DNA of 64,000 bases from Paenibacillus sp. J2TS4 (GCF_018403245.1 NZ_BOSH01000002.1:62001-126000); one strand, 5' to 3'; counted from the first letter of the stretch, positions 7,669-16,813 are shown. Notes: generated from the letters alone by a model not told the origin. Numbers and translations are program-made.

Positions 7669-8760
7669 ATGGGCACAGAGCAAATTTTTGACGTTACGAT
7701 TATTGGTGGCGGCCCTGCGGGATTGTTCGCTGCATTCTATAGCGGTTTGCGCGAGATGAAGACAAAGATTATCGAGTTTCAGCCTTTTCTCGGCGGCAAG
7801 GTTCATGTATATCCGGAGAAGATGATTTGGGATGTTGGAGGGCTGACACCCGTCACCGGTGCCCAATTGATCGAGCGAATGGTGGCGCAAGGCCTAACCT
7901 TCGATCCGGAAGTGGTACTGGGGCAAAAAGTGACTTCCCTGTCTAAAGATGAAAACGGCCTGTTCACTTTACATACTCCATCCCAGAAGCATTACTCCAG
8001 AACGGTCATTCTGGCTGTAGGCGGCGGTATCCTGAACCCAACCAAGCTAAATATTGATGGCGCTGAGCGATTTGAAGTAACCAACTTGCATTATACCGTC
8101 AAATCCCTGGCCCGTTTTCGAGGGAGAACCGTCCTGATTTCAGGCGGCGGCAATGCGGCTATCGACTGGGCCAATGAACTGGAGCCGATTGCGAATAAAG
8201 TTTATTTGACCTATCGGAAAGAAATGCTGAACGGACATGAAGCCCAAGTCACGCGGCTGTTAAGCAGCTCTGTCGAATGCTTGTTCAATACGACGATCGA
8301 GAAGCTGGTGGCGGCGCCAGACCATGAAACGATTGATAAAGTGTTATTGAACCGTAACGAAGATGGGGAAAAAATAGAACTCGCCGTAGACGATGTCATT
8401 ATTAATCATGGCTACGAGCGGGATAAAGATTTGCTGGAGAATAGCGAATTGAAAATAGCGATGGAAAATGAATACTATGTAGCCGGCAGTGCGATGAGCG
8501 AGACATCGGTCAAGGGGCTGTACGCGGCCGGGGACATTTTGCATCACGAAGGGAAGCTCCATTTGATTGCCGGGGCATTCCAGGACGCCGCCAACGCAGT
8601 CAATAAAGCGAAGCAATACATCTCGCCCGATGCGAAGGCCTGCGGGATGGTTTCTTCTCACAATGAACTCTTTGAGCACAAAAACCGGGAAATGATGAAG
8701 CATTTATACAGGGAGGATGTGACCTCGCAGTTAGCAGGAACGATTAGGGGGCAGGAATAG
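7669..8760 (+). CDS. Ferredoxin/flavodoxin-NADP+ reductase, thioredoxin reductase-like (YumC type)
   Basis: FAD-dependent oxidoreductase of about 363 aa. The N-terminal FAD-binding Rossmann motif is IIGGGPAGLFAAFY, the central NADPH-binding motif ISGGGNAAIDWA, and the C-terminal FAD block GLYAAGDILHHEGKLHLIAG. There is no CxxC redox disulfide, which separates it from thioredoxin reductase and fits the FNR2/YumC family that passes electrons between NADPH and ferredoxin or flavodoxin. Start 7669 is chosen for its GAGGAG site rather than 7651. The Fur box upstream suggests it is induced under iron limitation, where it may support siderophore iron release or flavodoxin use. Confidence 0.9.
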   Translation: MGTEQIFDVTIIGGGPAGLFAAFYSGLREMKTKIIEFQPFLGGKVHVYPEKMIWDVGGLTPVTGAQLIERMVAQGLTFDPEVVLGQKVTSLSKDENGLFTLHTPSQKHYSRTVILAVGGGILNPTKLNIDGAERFEVTNLHYTVKSLARFRGRTVLISGGGNAAIDWANELEPIANKVYLTYRKEMLNGHEAQVTRLLSSSVECLFNTTIEKLVAAPDHETIDKVLLNRNEDGEKIELAVDDVIINHGYERDKDLLENSELKIAMENEYYVAGSAMSETSVKGLYAAGDILHHEGKLHLIAGAFQDAANAVNKAKQYISPDAKACGMVSSHNELFEHKNREMMKHLYREDVTSQLAGTIRGQE

Positions 8761-8790
8761 AAAATTCCCCTATTCTGAATATGTTTGATA

Positions 8791-8838
8791 ATCATCACCT
8801 CATGAGATATTGTGTATCTTAATGGGTGATTTTTTTCT
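8791..8838 (+). terminator. Rho-independent terminator
   Basis: TCACC and TGAGATA segments pair with TATCTTA and GGGTGA around a small loop, followed by TTTTTTTC. Ends the reductase transcript just before the next promoter. Confidence 0.7.
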
Positions 8839-8871
8839 TGACAATCCCATTCGATGTAACTATTATAGTTA
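8838..8871 (+). promoter_or_regulatory. Promoter with Rrf2-type operator
   Basis: TTGACA (8838-8843), 17-bp spacer, TATTAT (8861-8866). The -10 is covered by the dyad TAACTATTATAGTTA (8857-8871). The same dyad stands before the exporter gene at 9376-9390, so the Rrf2 protein encoded here most likely represses both genes. Confidence 0.82.
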
Positions 8872-8895
8872 TATCGGAAAGAGGAGGCGAACAGA

Positions 8896-9345
8896 ATGGC
8901 TGTAGCAAGCAGGTACACGGTCGCGATTCATGCATTAACGTGGATTGCAGAGATGACGATGAATAAAGACGACTACGTTCCTTCTAACCAGGTAGCTGTC
9001 AGTGTAGGAACCAGTCCGGTTTTCATCCGGCGCATCTTGGGGCAGCTTAGAAAAGCGGGAATAGTGATTGTAAAACATGGGGGTACAGATACGGGCTGGA
9101 GATTGGCGAGAAACCCGGAAGCCATTTCATTGTTAGAGGTGTATGAAGCACTGGAACAAAAGCCTTTATTTGAACTTCATCACAGTACGCCAAGCAATAG
9201 CTGTCTTATCGCCCAAGGAATTCAACCTGCATTGAGCCATCTGTATGGCCAAACGGAGGATGCCATGAAGCAGCAATTGTCCATGTACTCCATTTCAGAT
9301 GTATTAAAAGAAACTCTTGCTCATGCCTCTGAAAAGAAGAGTTAA
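8896..9345 (+). CDS. Rrf2-family transcriptional regulator (YwnA-like)
   Basis: A 149-aa winged helix protein: N-terminal SRYTVAIHALTWIA, then SNQVAVSVGTSPVFIRRIL as the recognition helix, and the wing GGTDTGWRLAR. Only one Cys (NSCLIA) is present in place of the three-Cys Fe-S cluster of IscR/NsrR, as in the YwnA-like branch. Good AGGAGG site before the ATG. Placed between its own dyad operator and an exporter gene with the same operator, it is likely the local repressor responding to a small molecule or to Cys oxidation. Confidence 0.88.
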   Translation: MAVASRYTVAIHALTWIAEMTMNKDDYVPSNQVAVSVGTSPVFIRRILGQLRKAGIVIVKHGGTDTGWRLARNPEAISLLEVYEALEQKPLFELHHSTPSNSCLIAQGIQPALSHLYGQTEDAMKQQLSMYSISDVLKETLAHASEKKS

Positions 9346-9375
9346 CCAGGGGCGAATTTTTTTTACGCATCAATG

Positions 9376-9390
9376 TAACTAATATAGTTA
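9376..9390 (+). promoter_or_regulatory. Rrf2-type operator before the MFS exporter
   Basis: TAACTAATATAGTTA is a perfect 6+6 inverted repeat with 3-base centre, identical in both arms to the operator at 8857-8871 and embedded in matching flanks (ATG before, TAT after). Confidence 0.8.
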
Positions 9391-9447
9391 TATTGAAAAT
9401 CGACTTTGACCAAAAATAGAGTGATGATTACCGGGAGGGAAAAGATA

Positions 9448-10620
9448 ATGAAGAGTTGGAGCGTATACCTTTTGACAGTTGGTGTATTTTTAGCAGGCAC
9501 AGCGGAATATATGATTGCGGGTGTATTGAACATGGTCTCCACCAATTTACAAATCAGTATAGCATTGGCTGGGCAATTGGTGACCGCCTATGCGCTAGCA
9601 AATGCCATTGGAGCTCCTGTCATAGTTATGCTCACTGCGCGGGCGGATAGAAAAAAAGTAATGATTGGAGCCATGTGTTTATTTACTGCAGGAAATTTAA
9701 TCGCTTGGTGGAGTCCGAATTTTGCAGTATTGCTAGGCTCGCGTATTTTGCTTGGATTAAGCGGCGGGATTTTTACAGTTGTCGCAATGAGCACGGTCTC
9801 TAAACTCGTGCCGCCAGGGAAGCTGGGGAATGCCATTGGCATACTGACAATGGGACTTAGCGGCTCTCTAGTATTTGGAGTGCCATTGGGAGTGGCTCTT
9901 AGCGGTTGGGTGGGCTGGCGTGCGGCTTTCAGTGTACTTGCTGCAGCAAATCTTCTCATCATGATCGGTATTGCGCGGTTGATTCCGGCCTTGCCGGGGA
10001 GGAAAGCGATCCCGTTCAAGCAGCAATCCGCTATATTTAGAAACCGTAAAGTAGTCAGCGGCTTTTTCATGACGTTATTCTGGATTGGGGGCTATGCGGT
10101 CGCTTATACTTTTTTGACCCCTTTCTTGCGTGAGACGGTGAATATGGATACAGCCGCTATCAGCATGACTTTATTTGTATTGGGGGTATTTGCCATGTTA
10201 GGTTCCCGTTTGGGCGGATACGGAGCGGATCGCTGGGGGGTGGTCAAGACAGTTGTGGTCAGCTTGATCATACACGCTGTTGCGCTATCGTTCTTACCGC
10301 TTCTAAATGGAACTATGGTGTCCACAATAATGATCATTGCGATCTGGATTGGTTCAGCCTGGATGACTTCGCCTACTTTGCAAACCTATTTCATCCAACA
10401 AAACCCACAATCTCCCGATTTGGCCTTAAGTTTGAATACTTCGGTGCTGCAATTAGGGATTGCTATGGGAGCTGGATTCGGAGGGATTGTAGTAAATGCA
10501 ACCGGTACAGTAACGACAATGCCGTGGATAGGTGCAGGTGTAGTTATTTTAGCCTTGGCTGCAGCAGCGATTTCATTCTCTCTTCGACCAAGTCGTGGAA
10601 GCGAGCAGGGTAAAAGATAA
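9448..10620 (+). CDS. MFS drug/metabolite exporter, DHA1 family (390 aa)
   Basis: Twelve predicted membrane helices. Motif A-like ADRKK after helix 2, motif C-like region GLSGSLVFGVPLGVALSG in helix 5, and similarity to AraJ/YdhP-type proton antiporters (GTAEYMIAGVLNMVSTNLQI near the start). Start 9448 has GGGAGGG at the right distance; the in-frame ATG at 9406 has none. Probably exports the compound to which the neighbouring Rrf2 regulator responds; the shared operator supports this. Substrate unknown. Confidence 0.88.
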   Translation: MKSWSVYLLTVGVFLAGTAEYMIAGVLNMVSTNLQISIALAGQLVTAYALANAIGAPVIVMLTARADRKKVMIGAMCLFTAGNLIAWWSPNFAVLLGSRILLGLSGGIFTVVAMSTVSKLVPPGKLGNAIGILTMGLSGSLVFGVPLGVALSGWVGWRAAFSVLAAANLLIMIGIARLIPALPGRKAIPFKQQSAIFRNRKVVSGFFMTLFWIGGYAVAYTFLTPFLRETVNMDTAAISMTLFVLGVFAMLGSRLGGYGADRWGVVKTVVVSLIIHAVALSFLPLLNGTMVSTIMIIAIWIGSAWMTSPTLQTYFIQQNPQSPDLALSLNTSVLQLGIAMGAGFGGIVVNATGTVTTMPWIGAGVVILALAAAAISFSLRPSRGSEQGKR

Positions 10621-10708
10621 CTGCATTTGATTACAAGAAGAAGCGGTTTCACCGTCTTTAGAAGACGGATGCGTTTCTTAAGGGGATATCGAATGGTTGT
10701 CGGCTAGT

Positions 10709-10735
10709 AAAAAAAAGCAGAAGATTTACTTCTGC
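10709..10735 (-). terminator. Terminator of the GNAT gene
   Basis: On the minus strand GCAGAAG, loop TAAAT, CTTCTGC, then a run of eight T. The stem overlaps the stop codon of the gene. Confidence 0.85.
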
Positions 10736-11166
10736 TTCCCGCTATATTGCAAATGCAATATCGGATAAGGACGGCCTGCGCTGTCTGTCGCATCTTCGCT
10801 GACAATCGAAAAGCCGCCTTTCAAGTAGAACATGACCGCGTTCTCGTTTTGCTTATTTACATCAACGGCCGTCACGCCAAAATCACTGATTAACGATCGG
10901 ATGATTTGTTTTCCGTATCCTTTGCCAGTTTGACGAGGATCCAAAAACAACATTTCCAAGTGATTTCCATTTGTGGCTGAAAAGCCTATTAAAGAGCTTT
11001 CGGCATACCAAAGCCGTACATCGAGATTAGGAAAATACGAAGGGATTTCTCTCTTCATTTCCTGTATATCGTTGAAACTCACAAAATGATGAGTGGCCGT
11101 TACAGATTGTTCCCACAGATTTAAAATCAAGGCATAGTCATTTGTTGTTGCTTTTCTATTTCGCAT
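10726..11166 (-). CDS. GNAT-family N-acetyltransferase (146 aa)
   Basis: Complete GNAT fold: N-terminal RKATTNDYALILNLWEQSV, the acetyl-CoA loop DPRQTGKGYGKQII (motif A, Q/RxxGxG/A) and motif B VDVNKQNENAVMFYLKGGF, as in YjaB/YiiD-like enzymes that acetylate small amines or protein side chains. The start has GGAGAG upstream. Substrate cannot be read from the sequence. Confidence 0.88.
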   Translation of the reverse strand: MRNRKATTNDYALILNLWEQSVTATHHFVSFNDIQEMKREIPSYFPNLDVRLWYAESSLIGFSATNGNHLEMLFLDPRQTGKGYGKQIIRSLISDFGVTAVDVNKQNENAVMFYLKGGFSIVSEDATDSAGRPYPILHLQYSGKQK

Positions 11167-11355
11167 AAAAGTCTCTCCTTTTCTTTTCTTGGTTTATCAC
11201 GCTCCTTTCCATGGCTAATTGAAGATGGTAATCGTGTATCTCCAGTCCGTATATAATTTCATATTTACCGCTCTTTTCATATAAGATTTAGTCTTTTACA
11301 ATCAGACTTTACATTTCTTCACCTATTATATCAAAACAAAACGGTGGAAGAGGTC

Positions 11356-11466
11356 ATGGAAGAAAATTCGACTCATTTTTGCGACTCGTTTGAAATGCTG
11401 TGCGATGCATTGCAGTTGAGACAGGATGAATTAAAAGGAACAAACGGAATAGGCAACAGGCTCTGA
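11356..11466 (+). CDS. Possible 36-aa small protein
   Basis: ATG preceded by GGAAGAGG, 36 codons (starts MEENSTHFCDSFEMLCDAL), stop inside a strong terminator stem at 11459-11492. The tight fit of ribosome site, frame and terminator suggests a real small gene, but nothing is recognised and chance cannot be ruled out. The rest of the 11167-11511 gap shows only AT-rich sequence. Confidence 0.4.
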   Translation: MEENSTHFCDSFEMLCDALQLRQDELKGTNGIGNRL

Positions 11467-11492
11467 CTTGGTTGAAGTCAGAGCCGTTTTTG
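11459..11492 (+). terminator. Rho-independent terminator
   Basis: GGCTCTGAC pairs with GTCAGAGCC, then GTTTTTGTTTT. It may serve the small frame before it and, less well, the converging gene at 11512-11952. Confidence 0.85.
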
Positions 11493-11511
11493 TTTTCTCC
11501 TCGGCTCCTGT

Positions 11512-11952
11512 TCAAGCCGATCCTGAGGGTACGTTCCCGCCGTATACGCTGCGTGCGATAACTTCCGCCACTTCCGATTTATGGGCCAGATACGCGTCGA
11601 GGGAAAGGCTGCCGCCTGCGAGACGCATGTCCAGTTGTTCCGTCAGTTCGGCAACTTGCAGATCGATGACGTTCTGTACCTCGGCCTCGTTAGCGGCGGC
11701 GATGTCCGCCAGCGATTTGCCTTCATACAAGGCGTCGTATAATTCCTCATCCGACGTAGCGCCAAGCGCATGAAGCAAAGGATCTTGGCCGGCGGCGTCT
11801 TGAAGCGTTCTGCCGCTTCCGGCAATTTTGCTGAGAATCTTATATTTATCGACGCAAGCAGCGGCACTCTTCTCGTCATTCCATACGATGCCAATGGCGA
11901 TGGCGGCCGCCATCGTACAGACGATCACGATTCGTTTGGAACTCATAAGCAT
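11512..11952 (-). CDS. Secreted protein of unknown function (146 aa)
   Basis: N-terminal signal-like segment SSKRIVIVCTMAAAIAIGIVW, then an Ala-rich helical mature part with GKSLADIAAANEAEVQNVID, a pattern (GKSLAdIA...gvd...li) found in small exported or anchored Firmicutes proteins that hold two helical repeats. Start 11952 or 11946 both possible; CGAGGA is 5 to 11 bases upstream. Function unknown. Confidence 0.7.
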   Translation of the reverse strand: MLMSSKRIVIVCTMAAAIAIGIVWNDEKSAAACVDKYKILSKIAGSGRTLQDAAGQDPLLHALGATSDEELYDALYEGKSLADIAAANEAEVQNVIDLQVAELTEQLDMRLAGGSLSLDAYLAHKSEVAEVIARSVYGGNVPSGSA

Positions 11953-12113
11953 AAATCCTCGTTTCCGGGGTCGTATTATGTAAGCATTCTTTCGCCTAAC
12001 CTTCTTCTACGGAATTGGACCTCTTTTGGTTGCAAAAAAAAGCTGCCGGATTTGCACCAAGCTATCCCTTGCACGAGGGGGTTCCTTGCGAGGAACCTTT
12101 TTCTCTTGTAACA

Positions 12114-12142
12114 GTCAAAATATTGCACGCTTCAGCAAAAAT
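12114..12142 (+). promoter_or_regulatory. Candidate binding site for the YesN-like regulator, before the kinase gene
   Basis: GTCAAAATATTGCAC at 12114-12128, with a weaker GCAAAAAT about 21 bases on. The same motif stands at 15761 and 17687, in front of the other two transcription units of this system. A possible -10 TATATT follows near 12171. Confidence 0.6.
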
Positions 12143-12214
12143 TTGAACCCGTAACGATCGCTTATTTCGCTTATATTGGTAGCAAGCAATGAAAGAAAGC
12201 GAAGGGAGCTTGCT

Positions 12215-12337
12215 ATGGTGTGGAAAAATGCGACCGAAGACGCCGTCGCCAAAACGTTAGACAACATCGGCCGATTCGGGGAGAAGAGCATATGTATAAA
12301 AAGGAAATGCGGCCGATTCGTTGTCCTGCTACAATGA
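12215..12337 (+). CDS. Possible 40-aa small protein
   Basis: ATG with GAAGGGAG upstream, 40 codons beginning MVWKNATEDAVAKTLDNIG, ending just before the kinase gene. Basic, two Cys. Not recognised; listed because it has a ribosome site and lies in a 418-base gap otherwise holding only the regulatory motif at 12114. Confidence 0.3.
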   Translation: MVWKNATEDAVAKTLDNIGRFGEKSICIKRKCGRFVVLLQ

Positions 12338-12370
12338 AAGTAAAGCAGCATGGAAGAGGCGCGAGTAAAC

Positions 12371-14092
12371 ATGTTCAAGTTGACCTATTACCGAAGAATA
12401 CAGTTGTCGTTTCTCATCTTCATTTTTTTGCCTATCATTGCAGTGTCGGTTATCTCTTTCGTTCTCATTAAGCAGACCATGGTAGAGAAGCTGCAATTAA
12501 CCAACGATAATTTCCTGAATGTGATGATCGATGAAATAGGCAAGACGATCGACGATGTAACGTTTGCCTCGCACTTTATTGTCAATGACTCGAGCTTTAG
12601 GGAATACCTGAAAAAATTCGCAGATACGGATCGAATTCGCACTTTCGAAGATTATACGAACTTTACGCAGATCAAAGACGTATTTTCCCTGATCACATCG
12701 AAACCGTTGAATAACCATACCCGCATGTATCTGGTTAACAGAGAGCGGTTTATTATTTCTTCCAATACGGAAGAGTTGACGCCCGTCAGCCAGAACCTGG
12801 ATTTTTTGCTGGGAAAAGTGGATTTGAACCGACCGGAAACACTCCAATGGCTCGGCATGGCGACCGACCAAACCACGAAGAAGAGCAGTTACTATATCGC
12901 CCGGGTCATCCATGACAGCAGCGACAAGAAATTCCTGTCGGTCCTCCTGATCGGCGTTTCCGAGTCCTATTTCGAAGATCTGTTGAAGCCGGTGGAGTTC
13001 GGGAGGGTAGCTCTGTTCGACGCGGAAGGGAATCGCATCGCCGGCAATAAGGACCTTTCGCCGCATGGATCGGCGCCCGCCAATTCAAAGTTGCGGTCGG
13101 AAGTCTCGCTGGACAAAACAAATTGGACTCTCGTTTACGAGGCGTCCCAAGAAGCGTTCACGGGCGAAATTTCAAGAACGTTTTATGCCGGAATTGCCGC
13201 TGTTTTCTTATTCTTTATCATTTTTTCCATATCGTCCATATTTATTGCGAAAAGATTGCACATGCCCATTCAAAAGCTGCAGCGCGTGGTCCGCCAATTC
13301 GGTACGGGCAACCTTGACGCAAGGCTTGAGGTCAGGGGCAAGGACGATATCGCCGAACTGGGGCTTACGTTAAATACGATGCTGGCTCAGCTTCAAGGTT
13401 TGATTTACGACATCGAGCAGGAGCAGGAACAGAAGAGGGTGATGGAACTGGAGGCATTGTTTATGCAAATCCGGCCTCACTTTCTGATCAACACGCTGAA
13501 TTCGATCAAATGCAGCTTGATCTTGCACAAGGATCGGCTTCACAGCGGAATCATCGATTCACTTATGAGCCTGTTGCGGGCGTACCTCAAGCTCAATGAA
13601 CCGGCAACCTTGCAGGAAGAATGCAAGCTGCTTGGTCATTACGTCGATATTATGAAAATTCGGAACGAAATTCCGCTGGAACTGAAGGTTGATCTGGAAC
13701 CGGGACTGGAGCAGACGGTGATCCCTAAATTGATTCTGCAGCCGTTAATCGAGAACGCCATCGTGCACGGACTGATGGATAAGCATGATGCGGTCATTAC
13801 CGTTCGCGCCAGAAGCGGGGATGGCATTGCCGTCGAAATCGAGGATAACGGATGCGGCATGGGGGAGGAGCTTATGAAGGAACTGAATGGCCGGCTGTCG
13901 TCCGACGATACGGAAGCCTATTCCTCCTACGAAAGGGTGGGGCTGATCAATGTGATCCAAAGGTTAAGGCTGACATTCGGTCCGTCCGCCACTTTGACGC
14001 TCCGCTCCAATCCGCTCGGAGGGATAAGCGCCGTCCTTCATATTCCTGTAGGAGAACGAAACCTTTTCTTGACGGGGGGGACGACACTATGA
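12371..14092 (+). CDS. Sensor histidine kinase, YesM-like (573 aa)
   Basis: Membrane kinase of the sugar-responsive LytS/YesM class. Two membrane helices (residues about 10-33 and 271-293) enclose an extracytoplasmic sensor domain, followed by HAMP (about 295-345), the His_kinase domain with phospho-acceptor His370 in RPHFLINTLNS, and an HATPase with N-box NAIVHGL (Asn462) and G-box DNGCGMG. Start 12371 is preferred for its GGAAGAGG. Stop and the next start overlap as ATGA, so translation is coupled to the regulator gene. It probably senses an extracellular oligosaccharide. Confidence 0.92.
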   Translation: MFKLTYYRRIQLSFLIFIFLPIIAVSVISFVLIKQTMVEKLQLTNDNFLNVMIDEIGKTIDDVTFASHFIVNDSSFREYLKKFADTDRIRTFEDYTNFTQIKDVFSLITSKPLNNHTRMYLVNRERFIISSNTEELTPVSQNLDFLLGKVDLNRPETLQWLGMATDQTTKKSSYYIARVIHDSSDKKFLSVLLIGVSESYFEDLLKPVEFGRVALFDAEGNRIAGNKDLSPHGSAPANSKLRSEVSLDKTNWTLVYEASQEAFTGEISRTFYAGIAAVFLFFIIFSISSIFIAKRLHMPIQKLQRVVRQFGTGNLDARLEVRGKDDIAELGLTLNTMLAQLQGLIYDIEQEQEQKRVMELEALFMQIRPHFLINTLNSIKCSLILHKDRLHSGIIDSLMSLLRAYLKLNEPATLQEECKLLGHYVDIMKIRNEIPLELKVDLEPGLEQTVIPKLILQPLIENAIVHGLMDKHDAVITVRARSGDGIAVEIEDNGCGMGEELMKELNGRLSSDDTEAYSSYERVGLINVIQRLRLTFGPSATLTLRSNPLGGISAVLHIPVGERNLFLTGGTTL

Positions 14093-15675
14093 TGCATAAA
14101 GTCATGTTAATTGATGACGATGTGCCAATGCTGAAAGTGCTGCGGCAAATGATCGACTGGGAATCGCTCAATCTGCATATCGTCGGGACAACCTATTCGA
14201 GCGCCAAGGCACTGCATATGTTTAAAGAAACGGCGCCGGACATCGTTATTACTGACATCGGCTTGCCGCAGACGAACGGAATTGAGCTTGCGGCCGCGTT
14301 TGCCCGGATGCAGCCGGACATTCGAGTTATCTTTTTGACCTGCCACGAGGATTTTCATTACGCCCAGAGCGCGGTAAGGTTGAATGCGGACGATTACTTG
14401 CTCAAAGATCAGTTAACGGAGGAGCAGTTGGAGCAAAGTTTAAGAAAATCGATACGTTTGCTGAAGGCGAAAGCGACCAGAATCGATCATGAGACGTCCA
14501 ATTACAACAGTGAGCTTTTCAAACAAGGCTTGTTTCAGAGAGTCATCGACGGCGTTCATCCCGAAACGACGCTAGGGTATGCGGCTCAGCTGGGCATTTC
14601 GTGGGGATACCCCTGGTTTATGCTGGGGATCGTCCATCTCAATTATTCTCCTTATGAACAATTGTACGACCAAAGCGACCTTTCGTTGATTTTGTATGCC
14701 ATTTACAACATTGCGGCGGAGTTGTCCGCATCGTACGAGGGCATCACGCCGTTTATGGAACAGGACCACCTTGCCGTTTTATATAACTATCGGCTTAATT
14801 TGGCGAATAACGCGAATCAGCATTTCCACAAGTATTTGCAGGATCTGCGGTGGCGCTGCTCTCAATTTATAAAGGTACGGTTAAGTACGGTCGCCGTTAC
14901 GGATAAAATGCTGGTGCAGTCGATCGGACCCGTCTACCATTCAATGGTTCACCGTAAGAACGAATTTTATGAGAGCGACGAATTGACGGTTTCGGAAATC
15001 AATCGTTTTGCGCAAAATTTATTCCTGCCGTCCCCCCAAGGATTTCTCGACCCGTATAAACCGGAGCTTGAACGGGCCTTGCTGAAGAACGACATCGATG
15101 CTGTTCGTCGCGCCGTTGCAAATGTAGGCAAGGCAGCGCAAGAACAAAGAATAGAGCCGGGCGAATTCGCGAGAGACGTATCGTATCTGCTGCGCAGTAT
15201 TGAAATGATGTTTGGAAGCCCGAATTCGGACGAGGCGTTTTATTTCTATTTATCCTCCGCAAGGACATTGCGGGACGCGATGGATTTGGCGGGGAACAAA
15301 CTCGTGCGAATCGCGCAGAACCGGCAGGGACCGAGCCCTGCCGTACGGGAACCGAAGCTGCAGGTCATTCAGCAATATATCGACCGGCATTTATCGGAGA
15401 ATATTACGTCTATAGACATGGCCCGTTATTTATTTCTTAATCCGAGTTATTTCTCGCGTTACTTCAAGCGGTTGACCGGCATTAATTTTACGGATTACGT
15501 TCATCAATACAAGATGAAGATTGCCGCGAAAATGTTGACGACGTCCAGCCAAACCCTCGAATCGCTGGCAATGGGTCTGGGGTACTCGGACCGAACCTAT
15601 TTCTCGAAGGTGTTCAAGAAATATATAGGCATGACTCCCAGCGACTATAAAACGCGGCACTCCGTAGGAAGATAA
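14089..15675 (+). CDS. Response regulator, YesN-like, REC plus AraC HTH (528 aa)
   Basis: N-terminal receiver domain (residues 1-120) with acidic pair DDD, phospho-acceptor Asp56 in VITDIGLP and conserved Lys in YLLKDQ. A long middle region of unknown fold follows, then two AraC/XylS helix-turn-helix motifs at about 423-525 (ITSIDMARYLFLNPSYFSRY and LESLAMGLGYSDRTYFSKVF). Partner of the kinase before it. Expected to activate the transporter genes downstream; the 22-bp-period repeats before each unit are the natural candidate sites. An upstream in-frame extension lies inside the kinase gene and is not used. Confidence 0.92.
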   Translation: MMHKVMLIDDDVPMLKVLRQMIDWESLNLHIVGTTYSSAKALHMFKETAPDIVITDIGLPQTNGIELAAAFARMQPDIRVIFLTCHEDFHYAQSAVRLNADDYLLKDQLTEEQLEQSLRKSIRLLKAKATRIDHETSNYNSELFKQGLFQRVIDGVHPETTLGYAAQLGISWGYPWFMLGIVHLNYSPYEQLYDQSDLSLILYAIYNIAAELSASYEGITPFMEQDHLAVLYNYRLNLANNANQHFHKYLQDLRWRCSQFIKVRLSTVAVTDKMLVQSIGPVYHSMVHRKNEFYESDELTVSEINRFAQNLFLPSPQGFLDPYKPELERALLKNDIDAVRRAVANVGKAAQEQRIEPGEFARDVSYLLRSIEMMFGSPNSDEAFYFYLSSARTLRDAMDLAGNKLVRIAQNRQGPSPAVREPKLQVIQQYIDRHLSENITSIDMARYLFLNPSYFSRYFKRLTGINFTDYVHQYKMKIAAKMLTTSSQTLESLAMGLGYSDRTYFSKVFKKYIGMTPSDYKTRHSVGR

Positions 15676-15696
15676 TAAATCGGGATCTCCGGCTGA

Positions 15697-15735
15697 CAAC
15701 CTGTCCAATAGCGATATGGGCAGGTTGTTTTTATT
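15697..15735 (+). terminator. Rho-independent terminator
   Basis: CAACCTGTCC and GGGCAGGTTG form a long stem (one G-U pair) followed by TTTTTATTT. Separates the two-component genes from the permease genes. Confidence 0.88.
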
Positions 15736-15760
15736 TCAGGAATGATTGTTCTTTAAAAAA

Positions 15761-15790
15761 GTCAAAATATTTCACATAGCTGGTCAGAAT
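15761..15790 (+). promoter_or_regulatory. Candidate YesN-like site before the permease genes
   Basis: GTCAAAATATTTCAC at 15761-15775 and a second half GTCAGAAT at 15783, 22 bases apart, so both lie on the same DNA face, as expected for an AraC-type dimer. A TATGAT -10 follows near 15813. Confidence 0.68.
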
Positions 15791-15859
15791 CCATCCTTTG
15801 AGCGGCAGGACGTTTGATTATGATTAGTAGCAACGAACAAAATGTTGAGGTGATACAAC

Positions 15860-16795
15860 GTGGATGTTGCTAAACAAACCGCGCCCGAAAGTTTTCCCAA
15901 ACCCCGGAAGTTTTGGACTCTGCAGCGAAAGGAAGCACTGATCGGTTGGCTCTTTCTTGGGCCGGAGATCGTGGGCATGTTGCTGCTCAACGTATTTGCC
16001 CTCGGTTTTTCGCTTTACCTGAGCTTTTCATCCTGGGATTTGCTATCGGGGATCAAGGGAATTAAATTCGTCGGGCTCGAAAATTATATTTATATGTTTC
16101 AGGATCCGACTATCCTGCAAGCGTTGAAAAATAATTTGATCTATACGATTTTCACGGTTCCGGTTCCGATCGCCATCGCCCTGGTGCTGGCGGTTCTGAT
16201 CCAAAGCAGAGTATATTTGAAGGATTATTTCAAAGTGGCGTTTTTCATCCCCTATATCTCGTCCATTATTGCGGTAGCCGCCGTATGGAGCGCTTTGTTC
16301 CATCCTTCCCTCGGCCCGATCAATCAGTTTCTGATGGACATTGGAATATCCAACCCGCCGAAATGGCTGGCCGATCCGAAGACGTCCCTGTTATCCGTCG
16401 CGATTATCAGCGCCTGGGCGGGGCTCGGTTATACGATCATCATTTATTTGGCCGGTCTGACGAACATTTCGGAAGAGCTGTACGAAGCCGCGGAAATCGA
16501 CGGGGCAACCGCATTGCAGAAATTTTTCAAAATAACCATTCCTTTGCTGCGTCCGACGACGTTCTTCCTGTTCATCACGATGCTGATCGGATCGTTCAAA
16601 GTTTTCGACGTTGTTTCTTTCCTGACCGATGGCGGCCCGAACAATTCCTCGACTGTGCTTGTCTACCGCATATACGAGGAAGGCTTCAAATTTTATAACA
16701 TGGGCTACGCGTCCGCGATTTCCTGGCTGCTGTTTGCCATTATCGGGCTTGTAACGGCGCTCACCTGGAAGATGAGACAAGAAGATACGCTATAA
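15860..16795 (+). CDS. Carbohydrate ABC transporter permease, MalF/UgpA type (311 aa)
   Basis: CUT1-family inner membrane permease with six helices after a cytoplasmic N-terminus. The EAA loop EAAEIDGATALQKFFKITI contacts the ATPase. GTG start with GAGGTG upstream. Followed 18 bases later by the second permease and then the binding protein. No ATPase gene is present, so a shared MsmX-type ATPase encoded elsewhere is expected. Confidence 0.92.
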   Translation: MDVAKQTAPESFPKPRKFWTLQRKEALIGWLFLGPEIVGMLLLNVFALGFSLYLSFSSWDLLSGIKGIKFVGLENYIYMFQDPTILQALKNNLIYTIFTVPVPIAIALVLAVLIQSRVYLKDYFKVAFFIPYISSIIAVAAVWSALFHPSLGPINQFLMDIGISNPPKWLADPKTSLLSVAIISAWAGLGYTIIIYLAGLTNISEELYEAAEIDGATALQKFFKITIPLLRPTTFFLFITMLIGSFKVFDVVSFLTDGGPNNSSTVLVYRIYEEGFKFYNMGYASAISWLLFAIIGLVTALTWKMRQEDTL

Positions 16796-16813
16796 TTTTG
16801 AGGAGGGATCGTC

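Noticed and set aside
13852..14088. Upstream extension of the YesN-like regulator frame
   Set aside because: Lies within the kinase gene; the ATGATG at 14089 gives the normal receiver N-terminus and a coupled start.
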